Part shown: one piece after another, positions 1 through 4,478 of the stretch
Layout of the letters: each line of letters begins with the position of its first letter
Position numbering within the stretch: the first letter of the stretch is position 1
Source of the DNA: an uncultured Christensenella sp.
Lineage (GTDB): Bacteria > Bacillota > Clostridia > Christensenellales > Borkfalkiaceae
Assembly (NCBI GenBank): GCA_910586035.1
Contig: CAJUHT010000035.1
Location: 1-5,502, forward strand
Length of the DNA: 5,502 nt
Reading direction: 5' to 3'
Translations under genes and position numbers: made by a program
Notes under the pieces: generated by a model
The model's database searches: none
What the model was told of the DNA's origin: nothing
Seen by the model: the letters and a program-made list of their open reading frames with translations, nothing else

Positions 1-19
1 GTATATTTTTTACTACGTC

Positions 20-84
20 AACCCCTTGCTCTCCCCCTTTTGTAATAAGGGGGAGAGTGTCGCCTTAGGCGACGAGAGGGGGTT
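20..84 (-). repeat. Double-hairpin REP/MITE-like repeat, copy A
   Basis: The ends AACCCC (20-25) and GGGGTT (79-84) are inverted and can close the element. Inside are two stems: CTCTCCCCCTT (29-39) pairs perfectly with AAGGGGGAGAG (47-57), and GTCGCC (59-64) pairs with GGCGAC (68-73) around a 3-nt loop. The fold is therefore a three-way junction of about 65 nt. Read on the minus strand, the order is short stem then pyrimidine/purine stem, which matches copy B at 165-220. There is no coding capacity. It is most likely a non-autonomous mobile repeat; a structured RNA remnant is possible. Confidence 0.65.
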
Positions 85-164
85 CAAGTAACTTTGTACC
101 GTATGTAATTAAATAGTTGGTGTTAAAATAATTAAATTATAAATAAGGTTATATAATTACACAT

Positions 165-220
165 CCCTCATCTGTCTGCATTAGCAGACATCTTCCCCCT
201 TTACTAAGGGGGAAGACAAG
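165..220 (+). repeat. Double-hairpin REP/MITE-like repeat, copy B
   Basis: It starts with CCCTCA, then the stem TGTCTGC (173-179) / GCAGACA (184-190) with loop ATTA, then TCTTCCCCCTT (191-201) / AAGGGGGAAGA (206-216) with loop TACT, and ends GACAAG. Its architecture matches copy A read on the opposite strand. Both stems differ from copy A by changes that keep pairing intact. The closing GGGGTT-type end is not preserved on the right side, so this copy may be decayed. It overlaps the tandem array that begins at 198. Confidence 0.6.
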
Positions 221-339
221 TTTAATGTAGTTAAGTTTGAAAAATCTTTGTCAGACCTTTACTAAGGGGGAAGACAAGGTTTAAGGAAGTTAAGTTTGAT
301 AAAATCTTTACCGACCTTTACTAAGGGCAAAGGCAAGGG
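198..339 (+). repeat. Tandem repeat, about 58-59 bp period, roughly 2.4 copies
   Basis: Units begin with CCTTTACTAAGGG at 198, 256 and 315, giving periods of 58 and 59 bp. Units one and two agree closely along their whole length, including a shared GTTAAGTTTGA block at 230-240 and 289-299. The third is truncated and diverged, with GGGCAAAGGCAAG in place of GGGGGAAGACAAG. The first unit starts inside the right half of copy B's second hairpin. The array therefore looks like duplication of the half-element plus its flank, and copies two and three cannot form the full hairpin. Confidence 0.7.
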
Positions 340-407
340 GCGGTAAGGGAAAACAAGAAAAGAGTGGTTCCCATTTGGCTTTTTCTTTTTGTAAAACTGT
401 GCAAAAA

Positions 408-438
408 CAGCCCCGCGCACGTAATGTGCGCGGGGCTG
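408..438 (-). terminator. Intrinsic terminator for the leftward DUF3343-nth transcript
   Basis: A perfect 13-bp stem, CAGCCCCGCGCAC (408-420) with GTGCGCGGGGCTG (426-438), encloses the loop GTAAT. On the minus strand it is followed directly by TTTTTGC, a usable U-tract, whereas on the plus strand the following bases are only ATATTTTAA. It lies 120 nt beyond the nth stop codon, so the transcript would have a long 3' untranslated tail covering 439-558, in which I see no gene. Confidence 0.8.
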
Positions 439-558
439 ATATTTTAATAATAACCTTTTAGCAATAAACCTGCGCTTTAAGTCCGCAAGCCGTTTTAACT
501 TTTATTTACAATTCAATATTAAACCGTTCGGCAAGTAAGCAATCAAGCAGCAACAAAT

Positions 559-1182
559 TTATTTTTCGTTGTAGTGTTTGCAATAATCTTTAAGCGTGCA
601 GTTTGCGCAATCGGGTCTTTGCGAGTGGCAAACGCGTCTGCCGTGGTAAATAAGCCAATGGTGCGCCTTAGACCAATCCTCTTGCGGTATAGCCTGTTTA
701 AGCTGATTTTCCACCTTTATGGGCGTATCCGCGCAGGCGAGCCCCAATCTGTTGGAAACGCGGAACACGTGCGTGTCGACGGCAATGGCGTCGCCGCCGA
801 AAGCAACCGACCACACCACGTTTGCCGTCTTTTGACCTACTCCCGCAAGCGTTCTTAATTTGTCGAAGTCGTTGGGCACTTCGCCGCCGAATTTTTCTAC
901 TATATCTCGCGAAGCCGAAAGGATATGCGCCGCCTTGTTGCGGTAAAACCCGCAGGAGTATATATATTTTTCAAGCTCTTCCTGAGTAAGTTTAAGCATT
1001 GCCGCGGGAGTGGAATACTCTTTAAACAACACTTCCGTAACTTTGTTCACCCGCTCGTCGGTGCATTGCGCCGAAAGTATAACCGCAACAAGCAGTTCGT
1101 ACGGGCTGCGGTATTTAAGCGCGGGGCGCGCGTCGGGGTAAAGAGCGGCAAGCTCGCATAATATTTCTTGTCTTTTGTCCAT
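559..1182 (-). CDS. nth: Endonuclease III (DNA glycosylase/AP lyase)
   Basis: This is a base-excision repair enzyme that removes oxidised pyrimidines from DNA and nicks the abasic site by beta-elimination in the cytoplasm. The product is 207 residues, close to the 211 of E. coli Nth, and aligns from its first residue. LSAQCTD lies at 36-42. The helix-hairpin-helix is at about 109-123 (LAGVGQKTANVV), with the catalytic Lys118 (E. coli Lys120) and Asp136 in VDTHV (E. coli Asp138). The C-terminal [4Fe-4S] loop is complete: Cys185-X6-Cys192-X2-Cys195-X5-Cys201. Small oddities are Ala113 and Gln117 where Pro and Arg are usual in LPGVGRKT. It lies 39 bp downstream of the DUF3343 gene on the same strand. 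No Shine-Dalgarno precedes the ATG; instead an extended -10 sits 6 nt upstream, so it is probably started as a leaderless message. Confidence 0.96.
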   Translation of the reverse strand: MDKRQEILCELAALYPDARPALKYRSPYELLVAVILSAQCTDERVNKVTEVLFKEYSTPAAMLKLTQEELEKYIYSCGFYRNKAAHILSASRDIVEKFGGEVPNDFDKLRTLAGVGQKTANVVWSVAFGGDAIAVDTHVFRVSNRLGLACADTPIKVENQLKQAIPQEDWSKAHHWLIYHGRRVCHSQRPDCANCTLKDYCKHYNEK

Positions 1183-1188
1183 ACCCGT

Positions 1189-1218
1189 ATTTTATCACGG
1201 CGCGGCGCGTTACCGCAA
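1189..1218 (-). promoter_or_regulatory. Promoter of nth, predicted leaderless
   Basis: On the minus strand TGATAAAAT is an extended -10 (TG at 1196-1197, TAAAAT at 1189-1194). It is followed by ACGGGT and then the nth ATG at 1182. A partial -35, TTGCGG (1213-1218), lies 18 bp upstream, in the spacer just after the DUF3343 stop. A start point 7 nt beyond the -10 would fall on the A of ATG. ACGGGT is not a credible ribosome binding site. Read-through from the DUF3343 gene could also supply nth mRNA. Confidence 0.55.
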
Positions 1219-1221
1219 GCT

Positions 1222-1479
1222 TTAAAAGCCGCGAATAAAAATTTTTCCGCTCCTGTCTTCTATGCGCATATAGCCGTAGAACGAGGAGTAGTTGAGTTTT
1301 GCAATAACGCTCTTTGCTCTGGTGGCGGTCGCCGCGGGAATTTTAAGCGAAAGCCCGCATCCCACGTTGGCTTCCTTGGGCGTGTTTATAAGCTGTGCGG
1401 GTATATTCAGGGCTCTCATTTTGTTGATGCAGTCTATCGCCTGAGAGCGCGAACGAAAGACAGCCAGAATATCGGTCAT
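1222..1479 (-). CDS. DUF3343 protein, putative Se/S carrier-like
   Basis: This 85-residue protein has the features I associate with DUF3343 (putative Se/S carrier-like): an N-terminal strand followed by FRSRSQAI (8-15), the central INTPKE (31-36), and VGCGLSLKI (39-47) with Cys41, then a short C-terminal tail. The family is small, soluble and not well characterised. The central Cys is the likely sulfur or selenium handling residue, and relatives are often found beside class-V aminotransferases and selenium genes. Here such an aminotransferase starts 132 bp away on the opposite strand, which fits a shared role but does not prove it. The start is supported by AAAGGA at 1487-1492 (minus strand), 7 nt before ATG. 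No convincing promoter was found upstream. nth follows on the same strand. Only one other Cys, Cys17, is present. Confidence 0.85.
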   Translation of the reverse strand: MTDILAVFRSRSQAIDCINKMRALNIPAQLINTPKEANVGCGLSLKIPAATATRAKSVIAKLNYSSFYGYMRIEDRSGKIFIRGF

Positions 1480-1551
1480 AATTTTGTCCTTTGCGTCATA
1501 GTTTATTTAAGCGTAACCTATATAAATATTTTATGTTTGTTTCCGCAGAAA

Positions 1552-1560
1552 TGATATTTT
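1552..1560 (+). promoter_or_regulatory. Extended -10 for the cysteine desulfurase gene
   Basis: TGATATTTT (TG at 1552-1553, TATTTT at 1555-1560) is an extended -10 in the divergent spacer. The -35 region about 17-18 bp upstream (TTATGT/TATGTT near 1531-1537) is weak, as is common with extended -10 promoters. A start near 1567 would give a leader of about 45 nt. That leader holds a hairpin, CGGCGG (1576-1581) with CCGCCG (1589-1594), ending 6 nt before the ribosome binding site AAAGGAG (1601-1607). Confidence 0.45.
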
Positions 1561-1611
1561 GGGCATCGGCAAATACGGCGGGGAAATTCCGCCGCCGCTG
1601 AAAGGAGCGTT

Positions 1612-2724
1612 ATGATTTATTTTGACAATGCGGCAACGGGCGGTTTCAAGCCCGACGGCGTGCTTACGGCAACGGCGGCGGCGCTTAAAATGTGCGCCAA
1701 CCCCGGCAGAAGCGGGCATAAACTTTCGCTTGCCTGCGCCGAAAGGGTGTACGCCGTGCGCAGTCTTTTGGCTGAATTTTTCGGCGCGCCCTCTGCCGAC
1801 AGAGTGGTGTTTACAAAAAACTGCACCGAAGCGTTGAATCTCGCTATTTTCGGCGTGTTGAACGCGGGCGACAAGGTCGTTTCCACCGTCGCCGAACACA
1901 ACTCCGTCTTGCGCCCCCTGCATTACCTTGAAAGCAAGGGCGTGGAGGTCGCGCTTGCGCCGCTCAATTCGCAGGGCGGAATAGATTTGTCCGCTTTAAT
2001 TTCAGCCGCAAAGGGCGCCAAAGCCGTTATAGTTACGCTTGCTTCCAACGTTACGGGTACCGCGCCCGACGTGGAGCGCATACGTGCGGAAATCCCGCGC
2101 GAAACGCTGCTAATTTGCGACGGCGCGCAGGCTTGCGGGCACCAGAAAGTCGATATTGGCGCAACGGGTATAGACGCGCTTGCCGTAGCCGGTCATAAGG
2201 GTATGCTGGGCATACAGGGTAGCGGCGCGCTCGTCTTTTCCGAGCGGTTCAACCCCAAGCCCTTAATGCTTGGCGGTACGGGCAGTGAAAGCATAAACCT
2301 TAATATGCCCGATTTCTATCCCGACAGGTTGGAGAGCGGCACGCTGTCTTATCCCGCGATTGTGTCGCTGGGCGAGGGCGCGCTGTATCTCAAAAATCAC
2401 CTGTACGAAAACAGGGACAGAACGCTTTATTTAACCGACCTTATGTTAAACGGGCTGAGCGCGATACAGGGCGTAAAACTCTATTCCAGACCCAATCATT
2501 ACGGTATAGTCGCGCTCTCAATCGAAAAATTGCAGTCCGAGCTTGCGGCGTACAGACTTTCGGAGGAGTACTCCGTATGCGTGCGCGGCGGCTTGCATTG
2601 CGCCCCGCTTATGCATCAGGCATTGGGCTCCGAAGGGCTTATTCGCGCTTCGCTGTCCGCATTCAACAACGAAAGAGAGGTGGATTTTTTCTTGCGCGCA
2701 GTGGAAAAACTCGCGTCGGACTGA
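1612..2724 (+). CDS. Class-V aminotransferase, cysteine desulfurase/selenocysteine lyase-like
   Basis: This PLP enzyme of the NifS/SufS fold most likely releases sulfur from cysteine as an enzyme persulfide (or selenium from selenocysteine). The 370 residues match the TIGR01977-like subfamily. In order: YFDNAAT (3-9); EHNS with PLP-stacking His96; DGAQ with cofactor Asp170; GHKG with Schiff-base Lys196; GGTGS (221-225); PDRLESGTLSYP (237-248); and RGGLHCAPLMH (325-335), where Cys330 is the likely catalytic cysteine on the SufS-like short loop. All key residues are present, so it should be active. AAAGGAG at 1601-1607, 4 nt from ATG, fixes the start. It is transcribed away from the DUF3343 gene and is followed by a terminator, so it is a single-gene unit. 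No scaffold gene (sufU, iscU) is adjacent. Substrate choice between sulfur and selenium cannot be read from the sequence. Confidence 0.93.
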   Translation: MIYFDNAATGGFKPDGVLTATAAALKMCANPGRSGHKLSLACAERVYAVRSLLAEFFGAPSADRVVFTKNCTEALNLAIFGVLNAGDKVVSTVAEHNSVLRPLHYLESKGVEVALAPLNSQGGIDLSALISAAKGAKAVIVTLASNVTGTAPDVERIRAEIPRETLLICDGAQACGHQKVDIGATGIDALAVAGHKGMLGIQGSGALVFSERFNPKPLMLGGTGSESINLNMPDFYPDRLESGTLSYPAIVSLGEGALYLKNHLYENRDRTLYLTDLMLNGLSAIQGVKLYSRPNHYGIVALSIEKLQSELAAYRLSEEYSVCVRGGLHCAPLMHQALGSEGLIRASLSAFNNEREVDFFLRAVEKLASD

Positions 2725-2745
2725 CCCGCTTTTCGGCAATTGCCC

Positions 2746-2784
2746 GCCGTCGCCGTTTATACCGAGCGGCGGCTTTTATATTTT
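2746..2784 (+). terminator. Intrinsic terminator after the cysteine desulfurase gene
   Basis: GCCGTCGC (2746-2753) pairs with GCGGCGGC (2766-2773) with one G-U pair, and an inner CG/CG pair shortens the loop. TTTTATATTTT follows at 2774-2784. It begins 21 nt after the stop codon. It also sits in the convergent gap before the end of the leftward gene at 2794. The opposite strand lacks a T-run after the stem, so it should act mainly rightward. Confidence 0.8.
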
Positions 2785-2793
2785 GCGAGCCCG

Positions 2794-3147
2794 TTAAATA
2801 GATTTAAGCCGCGCTATAATGCCCTTTAATTTTTGCCTCTTAAACCCGTCTAAAAGCGGGGATAGGGTGTTGTAAAAGTTGTCTAAATCGGCGTTTGTAA
2901 GCGTGCCGTCGCGTTTGCCCTGTTCCGCCTGCGCGATTATCGTCTGCAAAACCTGCCCTTCGCTCTTGCCGTTAAACGCCTTTGCCAGCATCGCCGCCAT
3001 ATTTACTGTTGCGTTTACGTCGCCGCTTGTGCCTTTGCTTTGGTTGCCTCCGTTGTTCTGCGCTCCGCCGTTTTCCCGGGTGCGCGCGTCGCCCCCGCGG
3101 TTGGCGTTTTGGCTGTTGTTTTGGGAATAACTTTTAAAGTCCTTCAT
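2794..3147 (-). CDS. Unrecognised small protein, disordered Asn/Gly-rich N-terminus and helical C-terminus
   Basis: I do not recognise a named family. The 117-residue product has two parts. Residues 1-45 are polar and low in complexity, dominated by Asn, Gly, Gln, Ser and charged residues, and are probably disordered. Residues 46-117 look like a compact helical domain: MAAMLAKAFNGKSE, a helix with IIAQAEQGKRDG, then TLTNADLDNFYNTLSPLLDGF and a basic end, KRQKLKGIIARLKSI. There is no signal peptide, membrane segment or cysteine. The start is supported by GGGGAG on the minus strand 4 nt before ATG. The gene diverges from 3216-3560 across a 68-bp spacer, so the two may be co-regulated. The frame is preferred over overlapping frames because of its ribosome binding site and its two-part, protein-like layout. 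A regulatory or nucleic-acid-associated role is only a guess from the basic tail. Confidence 0.75.
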   Translation of the reverse strand: MKDFKSYSQNNSQNANRGGDARTRENGGAQNNGGNQSKGTSGDVNATVNMAAMLAKAFNGKSEGQVLQTIIAQAEQGKRDGTLTNADLDNFYNTLSPLLDGFKRQKLKGIIARLKSI

Positions 3148-3215
3148 TTCTCTCCCCGCATATAATGGAATAAGCCGTAAATGGCTTTATACAGTCTATG
3201 ACGGAGGTCTGAATA
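3148..3215. promoter_or_regulatory. Divergent promoter region between two small genes
   Basis: This 68-bp spacer must drive both flanking genes. On the plus strand TATAAT at 3161-3166 is a perfect -10 match but has no good -35. On the minus strand TATAAA (3186-3191) has TTCAGA-like bases 16 bp upstream. Between them AAGCC (3172-3176) and GGCTT (3183-3187) can form a short hairpin, a possible operator or leader stem. The plus-strand ribosome binding site is GGAGGT at 3203-3208. The exact promoters are uncertain. Confidence 0.35.
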
Positions 3216-3560
3216 ATGCAACTACTCGTTCTTGTTCTTATGATGTTGGCGGCGGGCAAAAAAGCCGACTTCAAAGAACTTAAACCCATTTTGGAAAACT
3301 TCGGCGGAGGCGAGGCGGCTAACGCTGTGAAAAAGGCGGAAGAACTCTCCGAAATGCTTACCGCCGTGCAGTCCATTGCTACTATGGCGGCGGCGTCCGC
3401 ACCCGCGCCAACGCCTGCAACGGCGGGGGAGGATAACGTCCCGCAACAGCCGTTTGCGGAAAAGGAGGAGGGCGAGGGATATCCCCTGGCGCCCGTTTCG
3501 GGCATTGCCGACGAGCGTATAACCTACTGCCTTTCGAGATACATAGCCTTAGGCGAATAA
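3216..3560 (+). CDS. Unrecognised small protein with hydrophobic N-terminus and Ala/Pro linker
   Basis: I do not recognise the family. The 114 residues divide into a hydrophobic start (MQLLVLVLMMLAAG, 1-14), an amphipathic helical part (about 15-58, including FKELKPILENFGGGEAANAVKKAEELSEML), an Ala/Pro/Thr linker (59-71), an acidic stretch (72-88) and a conserved-looking tail, ADERITYCLSRYIALGE. The N-terminal segment is short and lacks preceding positive charges, so it is a poor signal peptide; it may be a core helix or a weak membrane anchor. GGAGGT at 3203-3208, 7 nt from ATG, is the strongest ribosome binding site in the window, and a hairpin begins 3 nt after the stop. It diverges from 2794-3147, which also has a mid-size helical domain plus a flexible segment. 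The pairing suggests a joint function, but nothing shows which. Confidence 0.72.
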   Translation: MQLLVLVLMMLAAGKKADFKELKPILENFGGGEAANAVKKAEELSEMLTAVQSIATMAAASAPAPTPATAGEDNVPQQPFAEKEEGEGYPLAPVSGIADERITYCLSRYIALGE

Positions 3561-3563
3561 AAC

Positions 3564-3591
3564 GCGCCCGCGCAAAGTATTGCGCGGGCGC
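3564..3591. terminator. GC-rich hairpin after the 3216-3560 gene
   Basis: GCGCCCGCGCAA (3564-3575) and TTGCGCGGGCGC (3580-3591) form a perfect 12-bp stem with loop AGTA, starting 3 nt after the stop codon. Its position fits a terminator for the upstream gene, yet the plus strand continues AGTGCGTGTTTAA with no proper U-tract. The minus strand continues GTTTTATT, better suited to terminating leftward transcripts. It may be bidirectional, or may only protect the 3' end of the mRNA. Confidence 0.6.
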
Positions 3592-3639
3592 AGTGCGTGT
3601 TTAAGCGCGTTGTCAATTGCGGGAAATTTTCAGCCGCTG

Positions 3640-3668
3640 TTGATTTTTGCTTTCGCGTGTGATACAAT
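3640..3668 (+). promoter_or_regulatory. Promoter of the TIM-barrel gene, predicted leaderless
   Basis: TTGATT (3640-3645) and TACAAT (3663-3668) are separated by exactly 17 bp. TG at 3660-3661 makes an extended -10 (TGATACAAT). Only ATTATT separates the -10 from the ATG at 3675. The predicted start point, 7 nt past the -10, is the A of ATG. No Shine-Dalgarno can exist on such a transcript and none is visible. The layout repeats that of nth. Confidence 0.7.
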
Positions 3669-3674
3669 ATTATT

Positions 3675-4457
3675 ATGAAGATAGGTATATCTACGGCGGC
3701 AATGTTCCCCGAGAAAAATACGGAAGAGGCTGCGGAGGTCATCAAGACCCTCGGCGCGGATACGACCGAGGTGTTCTTTTCAACATTTTACGAATACCGC
3801 CCCGAATTTTCCAAGGCGCTTGCGCCCAAAACGGCGGGGCTGGAAGTCAATTCCGTGCACGCCCTTTCGTTAAATTTCGAGGGCAATCTCTTCAACGCTT
3901 CGCGCAGGGTGCGCGGGGACGGATACTATTGGCTTGACCAGATAGCCCGCTCGGCGCAACTTTTAAACTGCCGCAATTATACCTTTCACGGCTTTATACG
4001 CGCGGGGGAAGGGGAGGACGATATTGCGTTTTTAGGCGAGCGGTTTGCCGAAGCGCACTCCTTTATGCGCAGGGACAACGTAAATCTCTGTCTTGAAAAT
4101 ACTTCTCGGTTTGCATACGCTCGTCCGGGGTTCTTTAAACAAATAAAGAATTATTGCCCCGACCTTTCAGGCGTTTTCGATTTGAAGCAGGCGCGGCGGA
4201 GCGGATACCCCTACGCTATGTATATAGAGGATATGGCGGGGGCAATCGCGTACGTGCACATATCCGATTTCGGCGCGGACGGCAAAATGTGCCTGCCCGG
4301 CAAAGGCATTTGCGACTTTAAAGAAGTTTTTAAAAGGCTTAAAGGCGCGGGTTTTGACGGGAGCGTAATAATAGAGCCGTACCGCCGCGACTACGGCGGC
4401 TTTGAAGAGCTTAAAGAGAGCGTTGAGTTTTTAAAGGAAACAGTCGATAAAGTATAA
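3675..4457 (+). CDS. Sugar phosphate isomerase/epimerase-like TIM-barrel protein
   Basis: This 260-residue protein belongs to the xylose isomerase-like / AP endonuclease family 2 fold, whose members are metal-dependent isomerases, epimerases or dehydratases acting on sugars in the cytoplasm. MKIGIST is a typical first barrel strand and fixes the start. Likely metal or substrate ligands follow strand by strand: His62 (VHAL), His105 (FHG), Glu141 (LENTS), Asp169 (FDLKQA), His195 and Asp198 (VHISDF), and Glu234 (IIEPYRRDY). The set is complete, so it should be active. The LKQA after Asp169 replaces the DxxH-type strand end seen in many relatives, so His is missing at that spot and Lys171 is present; this is a subfamily trait or a change in metal use. 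A lipoprotein-like gene follows 21 bp downstream, probably in one operon. The substrate cannot be assigned. It starts without a ribosome binding site. Confidence 0.9.
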   Translation: MKIGISTAAMFPEKNTEEAAEVIKTLGADTTEVFFSTFYEYRPEFSKALAPKTAGLEVNSVHALSLNFEGNLFNASRRVRGDGYYWLDQIARSAQLLNCRNYTFHGFIRAGEGEDDIAFLGERFAEAHSFMRRDNVNLCLENTSRFAYARPGFFKQIKNYCPDLSGVFDLKQARRSGYPYAMYIEDMAGAIAYVHISDFGADGKMCLPGKGICDFKEVFKRLKGAGFDGSVIIEPYRRDYGGFEELKESVEFLKETVDKV

Positions 4458-4478
4458 CGGCTGTCGTTTGGGAGAAAT

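Larger units (their letters stand above)
1..407. other. Gene-free, repeat-bearing intergenic region
   Basis: No open frame here has a start, ribosome binding site and protein-like composition. Positions 20-84 and 165-220 hold two copies of a hairpin repeat, and 198-339 is a short tandem array; these are listed separately. Positions 86-160 are very AT-rich and show nothing I can name. Positions 340-407 are low-complexity spacer, ending in T-rich stretches that serve as the downstream side of the terminator at 408-438. Whatever gene lies to the left of position 1 is not visible. Confidence 0.7.

Noticed and set aside
20..95. A tRNA-like cloverleaf, because of GGTTCAAGT near 81-89 and several stems
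   Set aside because: The stems are too long, there is no anticodon arm of proper size, no acceptor stem and no GGTTCRANYCC continuation; it fits a repeat.
198..339. A CRISPR array
   Set aside because: The whole 58-59 bp unit is repeated, including what would be spacers; there are fewer than three full copies and no cas genes.
1168..1554. A 128-codon open frame on the plus strand over the DUF3343 gene
   Set aside because: It lies antisense to a recognisable DUF3343 protein, has no ribosome binding site, and its translation looks like a random Arg/Ala/Phe mix.
1480..1611. A riboswitch or T-box between DUF3343 and the desulfurase gene
   Set aside because: The predicted leader is only about 45 nt, with one simple hairpin and no recognisable conserved core.
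1531..1923. A minus-strand frame across the start of the cysteine desulfurase
   Set aside because: It is a shadow of a well-supported enzyme on the other strand; it has no motif and an implausible composition.
2879..3130. A hydrophobic plus-strand frame of 83 codons opposite 2794-3147
   Set aside because: The apparent membrane character comes from reading an Asn/Gly/Gln-rich gene backwards; no ribosome binding site precedes it.
3134..3505. A 123-codon minus-strand frame over the 3216-3560 gene
   Set aside because: It is low-complexity Ala/Ser/Gly sequence without a ribosome binding site, while the plus-strand frame has GGAGGT and a trailing hairpin.
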